Source: Bacillota bacterium
GTDB lineage: Bacteria; Bacillota; Clostridia; Oscillospirales; Ruminococcaceae
Reading direction: 5' to 3'
DNA: 64,000 bases
Assembly: GCA_023460035.1 (NCBI GenBank)
Contig: JAEWRN010000007.1
Span: forward strand, 66,499-130,498
Shown here: positions 16,445-26,327 of the stretch, one piece after another
Numbering within the stretch: the first letter of the stretch is position 1
How the letters are laid out: every line of letters starts with the position of its first letter
The notes under the pieces: generated by a model
Told to the model about the DNA's origin: nothing
The model's database searches: none
The model's input: the letters and a program-made list of their open reading frames with translations, nothing else
Program-made: the position numbers and the translations under genes

Positions 16445-17191
16445 ATGATCACCCAAACCTTTCAGCGGTACGAGCTGAAATACCTTATCACGCCACAGCA
16501 GTTTACCCTGCTGCAGCAGCGCCTGGCAGAGATGATGCAGCCGGACGAATACTGTGTCAACGGCAGTTACCCCATTTATAATGTGTACTACGACACATGG
16601 GACGACGCGCTGATTCGGCATTCGCTGCAAAAGCCCTATTACAAAGAAAAGCTGCGCATGCGCAGTTACCAGCTGCCGGTCAGCCGGCAGGACCCGGTTT
16701 TTTTAGAGCTGAAAAAGAAGGTGGGCGGCATTGTGGCAAAGCGCCGTGCGGTGCTGCCCTATGGCGAGGCGCTGCGGTATTTAGAGGGCGGGCCCTTGCC
16801 GCAGGCGAGCAGCTATGAGGACGCGCAGGTGCTGCGCGAAATCGAGTATTTTCGCACCCGCTTTACGGTGCAGCCGCGCGTCTTTATCGGGTACGAGCGC
16901 ATTGCCTATTTTGACCGCGAAGACCCGCAGCTGCGCATCTCGTTCGATTTTCACATTCGCACCCGCAGGGTGCGGCCCGACTTTTTGGCCGGCGGCAGCG
17001 GCACCCCGCTGCTGACAGACGGCAGCGTGCTAATGGAGATCAAATGCGGTGGTGCGATGCCGCTGTGGCTATGCCACCTGCTGGCGCAGCAGCAAATTTA
17101 TAAAACCAGTTTTTCAAAATACGGCGCAGAATATACAAAGGCACTTGCGCAGAGCGCTTTGCCCAATGCTATGGAGGGGACACCATGTTAG
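16445..17191 (+). CDS. VTC-domain (polyphosphate polymerase-like) protein
   Basis: A 248-residue VTC domain, the tunnel-fold catalytic domain first known from the yeast vacuolar polyphosphate polymerase. Tunnel motifs are visible: RYELKYLI at 8-15, YDT near 40, YKEKLRMRSY near 66-75, FLELKKKV, AKRRAV and the late MEIKCGG. In bacteria it regularly pairs with DUF4956 and with CotH or Cthe_2159 proteins at the cell surface; a phosphate- or nucleotide-binding role is likely, true polyphosphate synthesis is not shown. Starts behind GGAGGG and overlaps the next gene by 7 bp. Confidence 0.88.
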   Translation: MITQTFQRYELKYLITPQQFTLLQQRLAEMMQPDEYCVNGSYPIYNVYYDTWDDALIRHSLQKPYYKEKLRMRSYQLPVSRQDPVFLELKKKVGGIVAKRRAVLPYGEALRYLEGGPLPQASSYEDAQVLREIEYFRTRFTVQPRVFIGYERIAYFDREDPQLRISFDFHIRTRRVRPDFLAGGSGTPLLTDGSVLMEIKCGGAMPLWLCHLLAQQQIYKTSFSKYGAEYTKALAQSALPNAMEGTPC

Positions 17192-17874
17192 ATTCTATTT
17201 TTACCGATACCAGCACGACCACCATCACCTTTGGCACAACGGTTGCCGTGGTGCTCAGCGCAATGGCAATCGGCCTGTTTATCAGCCTGGTCTATATGGC
17301 CACCCATAAAAAAGAACCCTACACCGCAGGGTTTGTGGTGGCGCTTATTATGCTGCCCGCCATCATCGCCATGATTATTTTGCTGGTGGGCAACAATGTG
17401 GCGCGTGCGTTCAGCCTTGCCGGGGCATTCAGCCTCATCCGGTTTCGCAGCGCACCGGGCAATTCAAAAGACATCGCCTACGTATTTTTTACGCTGGGGG
17501 TCGGGCTTGCCTGCGGTATGGGGTACATCGCCTACGCGGTGCTGTTTGCGCTGATTATGTGCGCCGCCATGGCGGTGCTGACACTGGTGCAGTTTGGGGC
17601 AAAAAGCAGCAGCAGTATGCTGCTCAAGGTGACGGTGCCCGAAAGCTTGCAGTATGACGGCATGTTTGAGCCGCTGCTGGCCGAATACACCACCAGCCAC
17701 AAGCTGGTGCGGGTCAAGACCGTCGAGTTTGGCTCGCTGTTCGAGCTGACCTTTGAAATTATGATGAAAGACGCGCTGCTGTCAAAGCAGCTCATCGACA
17801 ACGTGCGCACCCAAAACGGCAATTTGGGGGTCACCCTCTCGCAAAACCAGCAAACCGAAGCCGCGGTGTTTTAA
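17185..17874 (+). CDS. DUF4956 membrane protein
   Basis: A 229-residue DUF4956 protein. Membrane segments at about 14-36, 46-66 and a paired region 91-133, with the family signature FSLAGAFSLIRFRSAPGNSK between them, then a cytoplasmic ~90-residue C-terminal domain. Start ATG at 17185 lies within the end of the VTC gene behind GGAGGGG, so the pair is translationally coupled. The last 24 codons and the terminator are repeated 32.5 kb away at 50298, marking the left edge of the island. The family is of unknown biochemical role but constantly accompanies VTC domains. Confidence 0.9.
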   Translation: MLDSIFTDTSTTTITFGTTVAVVLSAMAIGLFISLVYMATHKKEPYTAGFVVALIMLPAIIAMIILLVGNNVARAFSLAGAFSLIRFRSAPGNSKDIAYVFFTLGVGLACGMGYIAYAVLFALIMCAAMAVLTLVQFGAKSSSSMLLKVTVPESLQYDGMFEPLLAEYTTSHKLVRVKTVEFGSLFELTFEIMMKDALLSKQLIDNVRTQNGNLGVTLSQNQQTEAAVF

Positions 17875-17930
17875 ACGGCAGTAAAGCAGTAAAACAGTAA
17901 CGGCCGGGGCAATTTGCCCCGGCCGTTACT
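17802..17930. repeat. 129-bp direct repeat, left copy
   Basis: Bases 17802-17930 match 50298-50426 at 127 of 129 positions with no gaps. The copy covers the last codons of the intact DUF4956 gene, its stop, 20 bp of spacer and the whole terminator hairpin, and ends exactly at the last base of the stem. The two differences (17901 and 17925) are partners in the same base pair. Both flanks diverge sharply beyond the repeat. Confidence 0.95.
17896..17930. terminator. Terminator hairpin, left copy
   Basis: Perfect 15-bp stem (17896-17910 with 17916-17930), loop AATTT. Lies 22 bp after the DUF4956 stop and 50 bp from the stop of the convergent GH3 gene, so it can serve both. The T-tracts beside it are weak. 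Confidence 0.8.
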
Positions 17931-17980
17931 GGGCTTTATTAGTATTGGTTATGGCTAATAATTGGAGGTACAGAGGTTAC

Positions 17981-20416
17981 CTAGCTACTGTGTTTTTTAA
18001 CAGTCGCCTTTGCGTAAAAACGCCGGCGGTTGCCGTCCACAAAAGCGGAGGTTGAAATTTGAAAACTAGTCTTACCACGAATATCTTTGGCAGAACTGCC
18101 TATTAAAATATCAATTTCTCCTTTTTCAATCACCCAATGGTCATCAAGGTCCAAAAAGGCGAGTTGGCTTGGCGATATGGAGAAGATAACGGTTTTGCTT
18201 TCTGCTGGCAATAAGTCTACTTTTGCAAATCCTTGCAATTCCATACAGGGGCGCAACATACTTGCGAATCTATCTTTTAAATAAAGCTGAACGGTTTCAG
18301 TGCCCTGCACAAAACCGGTATTAGTAACGACACATGAAATATTTATATTATCAAAAGGCTCGACGGTTTTCTTGTTGACCTTCAGGTCGCTGTATGCAAA
18401 ACTTGTATAAGATAGACCGTGACCAAAAAAGTACCTTGGAGTATGTACTAGGTCGGCATAATGGGGGAAACCGATGCTTGCTCCCTGATGATAAGATGAG
18501 CCATTGGGATGATTGTAAAAAATAGGGATTTGCCCCGCATGATAGGCAACAGAAACCGGCAGTTTGCCGCTGGGATTTACTTTACCAGTAAGAACATTCA
18601 CAATGGCTTTTGCGCCCATTTCAGTGGGGTTCCATGCTTCCAAAATGGCATGAAGATTTTCATCTGCGATATCTGAAGAAATCGGGCGCCCATCCAGATG
18701 CACGCCAATCATCGGTTTGCCAATTGAGGAGGCCTGCGTAATGAAGGCATCTTGACATTCAGGCAAATTGATGTTGGCAGCATCTACACCTTCTCCAGTA
18801 GTGGCAATCGAACTCGAACTATATTTCCCACCGAGTGTTAGAATACACAAATCTGCATCTCGTATGGCTGCAAGAGCCTGTTCGAAATGACTTGTGTCGT
18901 TACCAGAATTTGGATATCCATAGGCGTAGATCAATTTTATTTGTGGCAATTGATTCTGCAGCTCGTCATATAGCGTTTTGCACGTTGGTTTCAACAGAGG
19001 GAGTATGGAGTCGAACAAGACACTCTCATCCGATTGGATTTGCGTACCAGGTATGCGCTGATAATCCTTCATGATGTAATTTCCTGTTTCATCGATGCCG
19101 GCAATAGAGCTGGCCATTGCATACATTGATTCCAGCATACTGATGTGTGTATAACCACCAAAAAAATATCTGGCATTTTTGGCGTGACATCCAATAACTG
19201 CGATTTTTTTTATATTCTTTTTCAGCGGAAGTATGCCATCGTTTTTTAGCAATACTATAGACTCTTCTGCGGCCTGAAGGGTAACCTTTTCATCGGTGGC
19301 ACGATGAAATGCTTTTTCGATGTCATCTATTGGTAGCGCATAGGGGTTTTCAAACAGCCCCATGCGAAATTTAGCAGTAAGGATGCGTTCTACAATATTG
19401 TCTAAAATTTGAATATCCGCCATACCATTTTTGAATCGCTCTGTAAGCTCCTCATTATAACAAGCGCGTTTAGGCCATTCCATATCCATACCAGCCTTCA
19501 TTGCGGCGAGACCTGTATCGGTAAGGCTTTCAAATAATCCCTGTACGTTATGGGCGTTAGCAATACCTGTATAGTCAGCGACAGTCAATCCATTAAAACC
19601 CATTTCTGTGCGTAAAAGATCCGTTAAAAGACGTTTAGACGTAGAAGTAGCTTCTCCGTCCCAAGAGCAATAACAAGGCATAATACCTTGAAGGTTAGCT
19701 TCGACGATTGCTGCTTGAAAAGGTTTGCCGTATATTTCACGCAGCAAACGTGTAGGGGTTTGGTTGTCTGCCGCATGGATGCCCCCCATTGAATTGTGGA
19801 ATCCTAAAAAATGCTTTGCTACAGCATCCGCGCGCAGCCCATCGTTGCGGGAATCTTCTTGAATGCCTTTGGCATAAGCAACCCCCATTGCTGAAGCAAG
19901 TGTGGGATCTTCACCGTAAGATTCACCTTGCCTGCCCATGCGAGAATCACGTGAGATATCCAGAACAGGGGCCAAAATTTGTGTAACGCCAATGGCCTTT
20001 TCTTGGCGCGAAATAATGGTGCCAATTTTTTGTTCCAATTCTGGATCCCAGGTAGAACCGCGACCAATACCAGACGGAAAGCTGGTACTTTCTGGAATAA
20101 ATCCACCGCACAGTCCTTCCATATGGAAAATAGCAGGAATATGATGAGGGCTTTGGGCCATAATCATAGTCTGCATTTCATGCTGGTACTGAACTGCATC
20201 GGCGAGTGTTTTCAAACTGCGCATTTCGATTGTAGAAACAGTTCCTATCCCATAAGCACAAGCCTTTTTAGCCTCTTCCTTTTTGCCGGGTATGCCAAGC
20301 AGAGTTATAGGGTAAATACTACAGGTTTGCGCCATTTTTTCTTCGACATTAAGTTTTGAAAGTAAATCCTTTGCGCGCTGCCAAGGTGGTAAATTTTTGT
20401 CAAGATAAGGGTTCAT
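17981..20416 (-). CDS. Glycoside hydrolase family 3 beta-glucosidase-like
   Basis: An 811-residue GH3 enzyme: N-terminal TIM barrel (DISRDSRMGRQGESYGEDP), nucleophile Asp281 in TVADYTG, the second alpha/beta domain (IVLLKNDGILPLKKN), and a C-terminal fibronectin-III-like domain (SYTSFAYSDLKVNKKTVEP). Typical activities are beta-glucosidase and beta-xylosidase. No signal peptide, so it acts in the cytoplasm on imported glycosides. The ATG at 20416 follows GGAAAGGAG; a longer open frame upstream reads through AT-rich spacer without a ribosome site. Divergent from the GPH transporter gene and first gene inside the island's left boundary. Confidence 0.9.
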   Translation of the reverse strand: MNPYLDKNLPPWQRAKDLLSKLNVEEKMAQTCSIYPITLLGIPGKKEEAKKACAYGIGTVSTIEMRSLKTLADAVQYQHEMQTMIMAQSPHHIPAIFHMEGLCGGFIPESTSFPSGIGRGSTWDPELEQKIGTIISRQEKAIGVTQILAPVLDISRDSRMGRQGESYGEDPTLASAMGVAYAKGIQEDSRNDGLRADAVAKHFLGFHNSMGGIHAADNQTPTRLLREIYGKPFQAAIVEANLQGIMPCYCSWDGEATSTSKRLLTDLLRTEMGFNGLTVADYTGIANAHNVQGLFESLTDTGLAAMKAGMDMEWPKRACYNEELTERFKNGMADIQILDNIVERILTAKFRMGLFENPYALPIDDIEKAFHRATDEKVTLQAAEESIVLLKNDGILPLKKNIKKIAVIGCHAKNARYFFGGYTHISMLESMYAMASSIAGIDETGNYIMKDYQRIPGTQIQSDESVLFDSILPLLKPTCKTLYDELQNQLPQIKLIYAYGYPNSGNDTSHFEQALAAIRDADLCILTLGGKYSSSSIATTGEGVDAANINLPECQDAFITQASSIGKPMIGVHLDGRPISSDIADENLHAILEAWNPTEMGAKAIVNVLTGKVNPSGKLPVSVAYHAGQIPIFYNHPNGSSYHQGASIGFPHYADLVHTPRYFFGHGLSYTSFAYSDLKVNKKTVEPFDNINISCVVTNTGFVQGTETVQLYLKDRFASMLRPCMELQGFAKVDLLPAESKTVIFSISPSQLAFLDLDDHWVIEKGEIDILIGSSAKDIRGKTSFQISTSAFVDGNRRRFYAKATVKKHSS

Positions 20417-20873
20417 AAAAAACTCCTTTCCAAGAGCGTAATGATTTAAAGAGAGATATTTAAACAATTGAATTAAAAAATTTACGTGTCCTTTCCCTTC
20501 AAAAAATGCATTTGCTTTTAAGTATGGGCCTAACTTCAAAAATAAGATAAAAAAGAATCTAAAAAGTAGGACGATTTCCATTTGCATAGACAGTAAATTT
20601 ACATATAACACCAATTTTGCCACTATTACAGACTGGGACAGTATCAATGCAAATTAAGTTTAACGCGCAAAAAGTAAAACTAGAATAAAAATTTGCAAAC
20701 ATGTTAAAAAATTTGCTACGAAAGAAAAGGATGTCTAAAAAATATACATAAGACCAAATTATTGTACACAATTTTTTTTTCTACCTGCTATAATCGGCAC
20801 AGAAAGCGGCTAAAGCCTGCTGCCCGGGGCCCCGTGTAGCGAAATGTTTGTAGTTTATAGGAGGAGAATTTTC
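20417..20873. other. AT-rich divergent intergenic region
   Basis: A 457-bp gap between the divergent GH3 and GPH transporter genes. It is strongly AT-rich. Apart from an extended -10 promoter for the transporter at 20786-20794 no gene, repeat or clear operator was seen; short open frames here have no ribosome site. Confidence 0.5.
20786..20794 (+). promoter_or_regulatory. Extended -10 promoter for the GPH transporter
   Basis: TGCTATAAT, an extended -10 element, 80 bp upstream of the transporter ATG. A matching -35 is not obvious; a run of nine T residues precedes it. Confidence 0.5.
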
Positions 20874-22364
20874 ATGCTCAAAAGCAAAAAGCCAACTCAA
20901 AGTGAAATCGACGGTGTACAGTATCGCCGTGCAAAGTTATGGCAGATTATCCTGTGGGCTTGTAATGCCCTTGGCGGTATGGCAGTTTATTCACTCATCG
21001 GTATGGCAAGTTACAGCGCCAGTATCGGGTATGGTATCAGCACGGCAATCGTTGGGGTGATTTTGACTGGTACCAGAATTTTGGATGCCGTGACCGACCC
21101 GTTGTTAGCATTTGTTTATGATAAAGTCAATACCCGGTGGGGTAAAATTAGAATTTTAATGGTGAGTGGTTTTTTGGTAGAAGCGCTTGCCTTGTTTGCG
21201 ATGTTTCACCTGCTTTCCAGTAAGGGGTTTGGCCTTATAACATTTACCCTGCTTTACATTGTCTACATTCTGGGGTATACCGTTATCAACATGACCATTC
21301 AGACAGTGCCGGCGCTCATGAGCAACGACCCAAAGCAGCGTCCGGTAATCGGTGTTTGGCAGACAGTAATCAACTATCTGGTGCCTGTTGCACTGAGTAT
21401 TGGTTTGAACGTAATCCTTTTGCCATTGTGCGGCGGCACCTATAACCAGACGTTTTTGTCGGCGGCAGTTAAAATTTGTCTGGGCCTTGGCTTAGTAGGG
21501 TTGATTTTTGCCTGCATTGGTGTTTCAGCTTTCGACAAACCTGAAAATTTTAGAGGGATTAGCAAAAAACACGAGCCTTTAAAATTGAGGGATATGGCAG
21601 ATGTGTTGATGCATAACCGGCCTCTTCAGTCTTATATTATTTCAGCCGCGTCTGATAAAATTGCTCAGCAGGTCGCATCCCAGTCAATTATTGTGACAAT
21701 GCTCAACGGTATTCTGATTGGCAATATGGGCTTAGCTACAATTTTAAGTACTATTGGTATGCTGCCGTCTATCGTGTTTGCAATTATCGGCGCTAAATAT
21801 GCCGGTAAACACGGCAGTAAAAAAACGATTGTTACTTGGACAGGAATCTGCACGATTTTTGCTGTTATTATGATTATCTTCCTGACGGCAATCAACCCGG
21901 CGGAAATCGCGGTGATGGGCCCCGTTATGATCATCTATGTTCTGCTGACCTTTGCACTAAATGGATCTAAAATGTGTGTGACTACCGCGAATTCAGCTTT
22001 TATGGCCGACATTATTGACTTTGAACTGGACCGCAGCGGCAAGTATATCCCCGCAGTGGTTACCGGCACTTACAGCCTGCTCGATAAACTGATTTCGTCG
22101 TTTGGCGCGTTGATTGCCACAAGCGCGGTTGCAATGCTTGGTTATACCAGCACAATGCCGCAGCCGGGCGATGCCCGCACGCCGGCAATCTTTTGGATGA
22201 CAATCTTCCTTTGCTTTGTACTGCCGATTCTGGGCTGGCTGTGCACACTGATAGCCATGCGTTTTTGCAAGCTTGACAAGGCAGAAATGGTAAACGTACA
22301 AAAACGTATCGCAGAAAAAAAGACAGCTTTGCAAAAAGAATTTTTTGAAGAGAACTTACAGTAA
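20874..22364 (+). CDS. GPH-family (glycoside-pentoside-hexuronide) sugar:cation symporter
   Basis: A 496-residue MelB/XynB/UidB-type MFS permease with 12 membrane segments. Family features include the DAVTDPLLAFVYDKVNTRWGK loop (about 60-80, quoted in part as DAVTDPLLAF) and the late FMADIIDFELDRSGKY. These carriers bring in di- and oligosaccharides, glycosides or glucuronides with Na+ or H+. ATG at 20874 follows AGGAGGAGAA. It is the only sugar transporter in the island and so is the likely entry route for substrates of the cytoplasmic glycosidases around it. Confidence 0.9.
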   Translation: MLKSKKPTQSEIDGVQYRRAKLWQIILWACNALGGMAVYSLIGMASYSASIGYGISTAIVGVILTGTRILDAVTDPLLAFVYDKVNTRWGKIRILMVSGFLVEALALFAMFHLLSSKGFGLITFTLLYIVYILGYTVINMTIQTVPALMSNDPKQRPVIGVWQTVINYLVPVALSIGLNVILLPLCGGTYNQTFLSAAVKICLGLGLVGLIFACIGVSAFDKPENFRGISKKHEPLKLRDMADVLMHNRPLQSYIISAASDKIAQQVASQSIIVTMLNGILIGNMGLATILSTIGMLPSIVFAIIGAKYAGKHGSKKTIVTWTGICTIFAVIMIIFLTAINPAEIAVMGPVMIIYVLLTFALNGSKMCVTTANSAFMADIIDFELDRSGKYIPAVVTGTYSLLDKLISSFGALIATSAVAMLGYTSTMPQPGDARTPAIFWMTIFLCFVLPILGWLCTLIAMRFCKLDKAEMVNVQKRIAEKKTALQKEFFEENLQ

Positions 22365-22386
22365 GGGATACGGAGAATAAGCCGCA

Positions 22387-22428
22387 TTACAAAGGCGCCT
22401 GCCGTTTTTACAGCAGACGCCTTTGTAA
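22387..22428. terminator. Stem-loop between convergent genes
   Basis: An 11-bp stem (TTACAAAGGCG at 22387-22397 with CGCCTTTGTAA at 22418-22428) lies between the transporter stop (22364) and the AraC stop (22435). It lacks a strong T-run and overlaps neither gene. Confidence 0.55.
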
Positions 22429-22434
22429 CCATAA

Positions 22435-23652
22435 TTAGGGCCGGGCGCTTTGCCCGCGAAATTCGGTGGGCGAAAGGCCGGTCACTTGTTTGAAAATCAT
22501 ACTGAAATAGCTGCGGTTGGAAAAACCGACAGCCTCTGACAGCTCTTGAATGGTCTGCTGCGTTGTGTGCAGAAGAATTTTAGCGTGCTCAATTTTAGCA
22601 AATTTAATGTAATCGTTGATAAAGTATCCGGTCTCTTTTTTGAATTTACGGGTAACATAATATTCACTGTAACCAACTATTTCACCCAGCAGTTCGGCAT
22701 TCAGTTTTTCACTGAGATGTGTCTCAATATAATCCAGACATTTTTGAATCAGTGGTGAAAGCTTTGGGTTTGTACGGCATTGGTGAACACGGCGGATGAA
22801 GTCGTCATACATCGATACCGGGATGTTCATTACCTCACTGAGAGATTTTGCACTTTCTATGCTTTGAATATAGGCATCCCCCAAAGAATACGCCTGTTCG
22901 GGGGAGAGGCCACCGTCTACTGCGGCACGGCATACCATTGAGGTGAACACAATAATGGAATTTTTAGACTGCCGCAAAAGGTCGGGGCTTTTTAGTGGCA
23001 CCCCGTTGCTAATCAACATGGAGTTGCTTAGAGCACCGTGATAGTTCAGGTCTCCGGTGCGAACCATTTGAAGCAAGGCCTGTTCGGTCATCCATACCTT
23101 ATGCCGGTCTCGGTGTTTTGCGACAGGCAGTGCGTGGGGGTCCAGCAAAACTTGGTTATTCAGCAGACTTGCGTCCAACACCTCTTGCGATACACAATAA
23201 TGCAGCATTAAAAGGTAGCGCAAAAACATGGTGTTTGATACGGTGGTAATAGTCGGCAATATATCAATTAGGCTGTGACGCCAGGTAAGGCTGGCATTCA
23301 GTGAGGTGTCCTGCCGCAGCGCATTTTCTACGTCACGTATTGCAAAGTCATAAAAAAAGGTGGGGCCAATCACGTACATCTTATCTAAAACACCATCCTT
23401 TTTTACAAAATCAACTCCCCAGCGTACCCCAATAGAGGCCCCCACAGTAAGAGGCCGGTCGTTAGCTGCGCCGTATTGAAGGGCTTCATTTTTACAGCCA
23501 AACATTACAAAAACGCTATCCAGCATGTCGGGTTCCGGGCAGGTGGAGTGTAAAAGAGTGCCATCACCGTCGTAACACCACAGATAAAGGTTGCTACCGC
23601 AACGAATCAGTTCCTGAAACAATGTAATATTTTGTTCTATATTAAGTCCCAC
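22435..23652 (-). CDS. AraC-family regulator of the glycosidase operon
   Basis: A 405-residue regulator. The N-terminal ~290 residues are a sensory region of the kind seen in gut AraC proteins beside glycosidase genes (LYLWCYDGDGTLLHS). The C-terminal ~100 residues carry two AraC helix-turn-helix motifs (LLGEIVGYSEYYVTRKFKK and IQELSEAVGFSNRSYFSMIF). The start is a GTG at 23652; an ATG just upstream is in another frame and closes after four codons. Divergent from the GH78-GH2-GH43-isomerase-GH1 operon across 94 bp, so it most likely activates that operon. Confidence 0.88.
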   Translation of the reverse strand: MGLNIEQNITLFQELIRCGSNLYLWCYDGDGTLLHSTCPEPDMLDSVFVMFGCKNEALQYGAANDRPLTVGASIGVRWGVDFVKKDGVLDKMYVIGPTFFYDFAIRDVENALRQDTSLNASLTWRHSLIDILPTITTVSNTMFLRYLLMLHYCVSQEVLDASLLNNQVLLDPHALPVAKHRDRHKVWMTEQALLQMVRTGDLNYHGALSNSMLISNGVPLKSPDLLRQSKNSIIVFTSMVCRAAVDGGLSPEQAYSLGDAYIQSIESAKSLSEVMNIPVSMYDDFIRRVHQCRTNPKLSPLIQKCLDYIETHLSEKLNAELLGEIVGYSEYYVTRKFKKETGYFINDYIKFAKIEHAKILLHTTQQTIQELSEAVGFSNRSYFSMIFKQVTGLSPTEFRGQSARP

Positions 23653-23746
23653 TCATCCCAATCCTTTCCGGTTTTCTTTATTATAGCGTAAAAATTCGTA
23701 TAGAAAAACAATAATTTGTTATCGGCAACAGAAAAAGGAGTTTCTT

Positions 23747-26278
23747 ATGAAAGCCGTTCAACTAAAAACAGAAATGCTGACCAACCCGATAGGTATTGAT
23801 CTTGTAATGCCTACCTTTTCATGGTGTTGTGAGGGAGGTAATGCCCAGACGGCGTATGAAATTGAAGCGCGGTGTGGTGACACTCTTTTTTGGAACAGTA
23901 AAAAAGTACAAACGAATAAAATGTTGGCACTTCTTGGGGTGCCAGCACAAAGCCGCCAACGCATTGTGTGGCGTGTGCGTTTATGGGATGAAGCCAATCA
24001 GGCAGGAGCGTGGAGCGAAGACAGCTTTTTTGAGATGGGGATACTTGACGCCGCACAGTTTACAGCAAAATGGATTAACCCGGAGCTTACCTGTGACCCT
24101 GCCGTGCACAAGCCGGCGAGCTATTTGAAAAGCTCGTTCACGGCACCGGCACTGCAAAAGGCCCGCCTTTATATCACCGCCCATGGGCTGTACGAAGCAT
24201 ACCTGAACGGAGAGCGTGTTGGAAATTTTGTACTGGCACCCGGCAGTGACAGTTATGGTAAAAGGATGCCGTATCAAACCTATGATGTGACACATCTGGT
24301 GAAAACGGGGTACAATGACGTTCAGGTAATTTTGGGCGATGGTTGGTATCGCAGTTGCTCCGGCGTGGACGGCGACCGAAATTTGTATGGTGAAAATATT
24401 GCATTACTTTTTCAGCTGGAAGCTGACGGCGTACCAATTTGTAATTCAGACGAAAACTGGCAGGCGACCCAGATGGGGCCACTTGTTGAAAATGATATGC
24501 AGCAGGGCGAGGTGTATGATGCCCGCAAGGAAGAGCTTACCGGATGGCATGCGGTGAAAACGGAGATATTTCCTGTAGATACGCTGGTCTGCACAAACTC
24601 GCTTCCAATTACAGAACAAGAACACTTTCCAGGAAAACTGTTTGTAGCACCCAACGGTGAAATACTGATTGATTATGGACAGAATCTGGCTGGGTATATC
24701 ACTTTTACGGTAGATGCACATGAGGGTGATACGCTTGTCTTGACCCATGGTGAAACGCTTGACGAAAATGGTAATTTTACCACCGAAAATTTTCAGGACA
24801 GAAAGCGCCATAAAGAAGGCGGCACAAAGCAGCGTGTGATTTACACCTGCAAAGAGGGGGTAAATGTCTACCACGCGAAATTTACGATCTGGGGTTTCCG
24901 CTATGCAAAAGTGGAAACAGATATCGACCTCTCGAAAGCACAGTTCACCAGTATTGCCGTTTATTCCGACATGCAGCAGACGGGGTATTTTAACTGTTCA
25001 GATGAAGATGTCAACCGGTTGGTACAAAACAGTTTATGGAGCATGAAGTCGAATTTTTGTGATGTACCTACTGATTGTCCCACGCGGGAGAGAGCTGCTT
25101 GGACAGGTGACATCGGTCTTTATATTGAAACAGGGCTCTTTTTCGCTGATTGTTACCCGGTTGTTCGGAAGTGGTTGTCGGCGTGCAGGGCAGAGCAGTA
25201 TGAGGATGGCAAGGTGGCTAATATCGCCCCGCGCAATAATCTGCCTTCCTTTTTTACTCAACTGCTCGCAGGTTCGGTTGGCTGGGGTGATGCCTGTATT
25301 TTTGTACCGTATGCACTTTACCGCCGCAGCGGCGATGTACGAGTCCTAAAAGAAAACTATAAAATGATGCAGCGGTGGTATGCTTATCTTGAGCAGCGCG
25401 CCAGTCAGAAGGGGGAGGCACCTTTACTGCCGAAAGAAAACCCCTATGCGGGATTTGTCATTGAAAGTGGTGTGGATTACGGCGAATGGTGTGAACCGGA
25501 TGTAGTATCGGTCGAATCAATGAAAAAACCACAGTATAAAGTGGCAACAGCTTATTTTGCCTATTCAGGTAGATTGTTGGCCGAAATTGCCACATTGCTG
25601 AACAAGCCGCAGGATGCTGCCCATTACAGTAGTGTTTGTGAAAATGCAAAACAGGCGTTCTATTTGGTAGCAACGGATCATGGGAAAATTGTTTCCAACC
25701 GGCAGGCTGAATATGTACGTGCAATTTCGTTTGGCTTATTGAGCGAAGAGGAGTCCATATCGGCTGCGGCGGACTTGAACCGGCTGATTATACAGAATGG
25801 GTTTCATTTGAATACAGGGTTTCTTACAACCCCTGCGCTGTGTTCGGTGCTGACACAATATGGCTACACGGAAACAGCGTATCGCCTGCTTTTGCAGGAC
25901 ACCCGACCCAGTTGGTTGTACGCGGTAAAGCGCGATGCGACCACTATTTGGGAAAACTGGGACGGAATCGATGAAAACGGTGTGCCTAAGGGTTCATTAA
26001 ATCACTATTCCTATGGATCTGTTTGTGGTTGGTTATTTGCAGATGTCTGCGGTATTCATGTAAAAAATGGGGCTGTCTGTTTGACCCCACACCCTTGTAA
26101 ACTGTTGGGCTTTGCCGAAGCACGTTACCAGTCGCCAATAGGGGAGATTGTAAGTGCATGGAGATATGAGGGCGAAAAATGTCTTTATGAGTTTACCATT
26201 CCATCCAATGGAACCGCGGAGGTGGTTTTACCCGGAGGGGAAAAAGCAACATTGTCTGCGGGGACACATCGGTTTTAA
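23747..26278 (+). CDS. GH78 alpha-L-rhamnosidase, copy 1
   Basis: An 843-residue GH78 enzyme: N-terminal beta-sandwich domains (to ~400), an (alpha/alpha)6 barrel (~410-760) and a C-terminal beta domain. The family motif PTDCPTRERAAWTGD contains the likely general acid Glu448; Glu736 in TTIWENWDG is the likely general base. It removes terminal alpha-L-rhamnose by inversion. No signal peptide, so it works on imported substrate. ATG follows AAAAAGGAG. First gene of a five-gene operon. A second GH78 at 39626-42328 is only moderately alike, suggesting different linkage or aglycone preference. Confidence 0.93.
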   Translation: MKAVQLKTEMLTNPIGIDLVMPTFSWCCEGGNAQTAYEIEARCGDTLFWNSKKVQTNKMLALLGVPAQSRQRIVWRVRLWDEANQAGAWSEDSFFEMGILDAAQFTAKWINPELTCDPAVHKPASYLKSSFTAPALQKARLYITAHGLYEAYLNGERVGNFVLAPGSDSYGKRMPYQTYDVTHLVKTGYNDVQVILGDGWYRSCSGVDGDRNLYGENIALLFQLEADGVPICNSDENWQATQMGPLVENDMQQGEVYDARKEELTGWHAVKTEIFPVDTLVCTNSLPITEQEHFPGKLFVAPNGEILIDYGQNLAGYITFTVDAHEGDTLVLTHGETLDENGNFTTENFQDRKRHKEGGTKQRVIYTCKEGVNVYHAKFTIWGFRYAKVETDIDLSKAQFTSIAVYSDMQQTGYFNCSDEDVNRLVQNSLWSMKSNFCDVPTDCPTRERAAWTGDIGLYIETGLFFADCYPVVRKWLSACRAEQYEDGKVANIAPRNNLPSFFTQLLAGSVGWGDACIFVPYALYRRSGDVRVLKENYKMMQRWYAYLEQRASQKGEAPLLPKENPYAGFVIESGVDYGEWCEPDVVSVESMKKPQYKVATAYFAYSGRLLAEIATLLNKPQDAAHYSSVCENAKQAFYLVATDHGKIVSNRQAEYVRAISFGLLSEEESISAAADLNRLIIQNGFHLNTGFLTTPALCSVLTQYGYTETAYRLLLQDTRPSWLYAVKRDATTIWENWDGIDENGVPKGSLNHYSYGSVCGWLFADVCGIHVKNGAVCLTPHPCKLLGFAEARYQSPIGEIVSAWRYEGEKCLYEFTIPSNGTAEVVLPGGEKATLSAGTHRF

Positions 26279-26327
26279 AAAAGGCACAAAAGCTTAGAGA
26301 TTTTATACTATACAAGGAGCAGGGTTT

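Noticed and set aside
20559..20771. Small ORF in the GH3/transporter gap
   Set aside because: Low-complexity AT-rich sequence, no ribosome site, overlaps promoter DNA.
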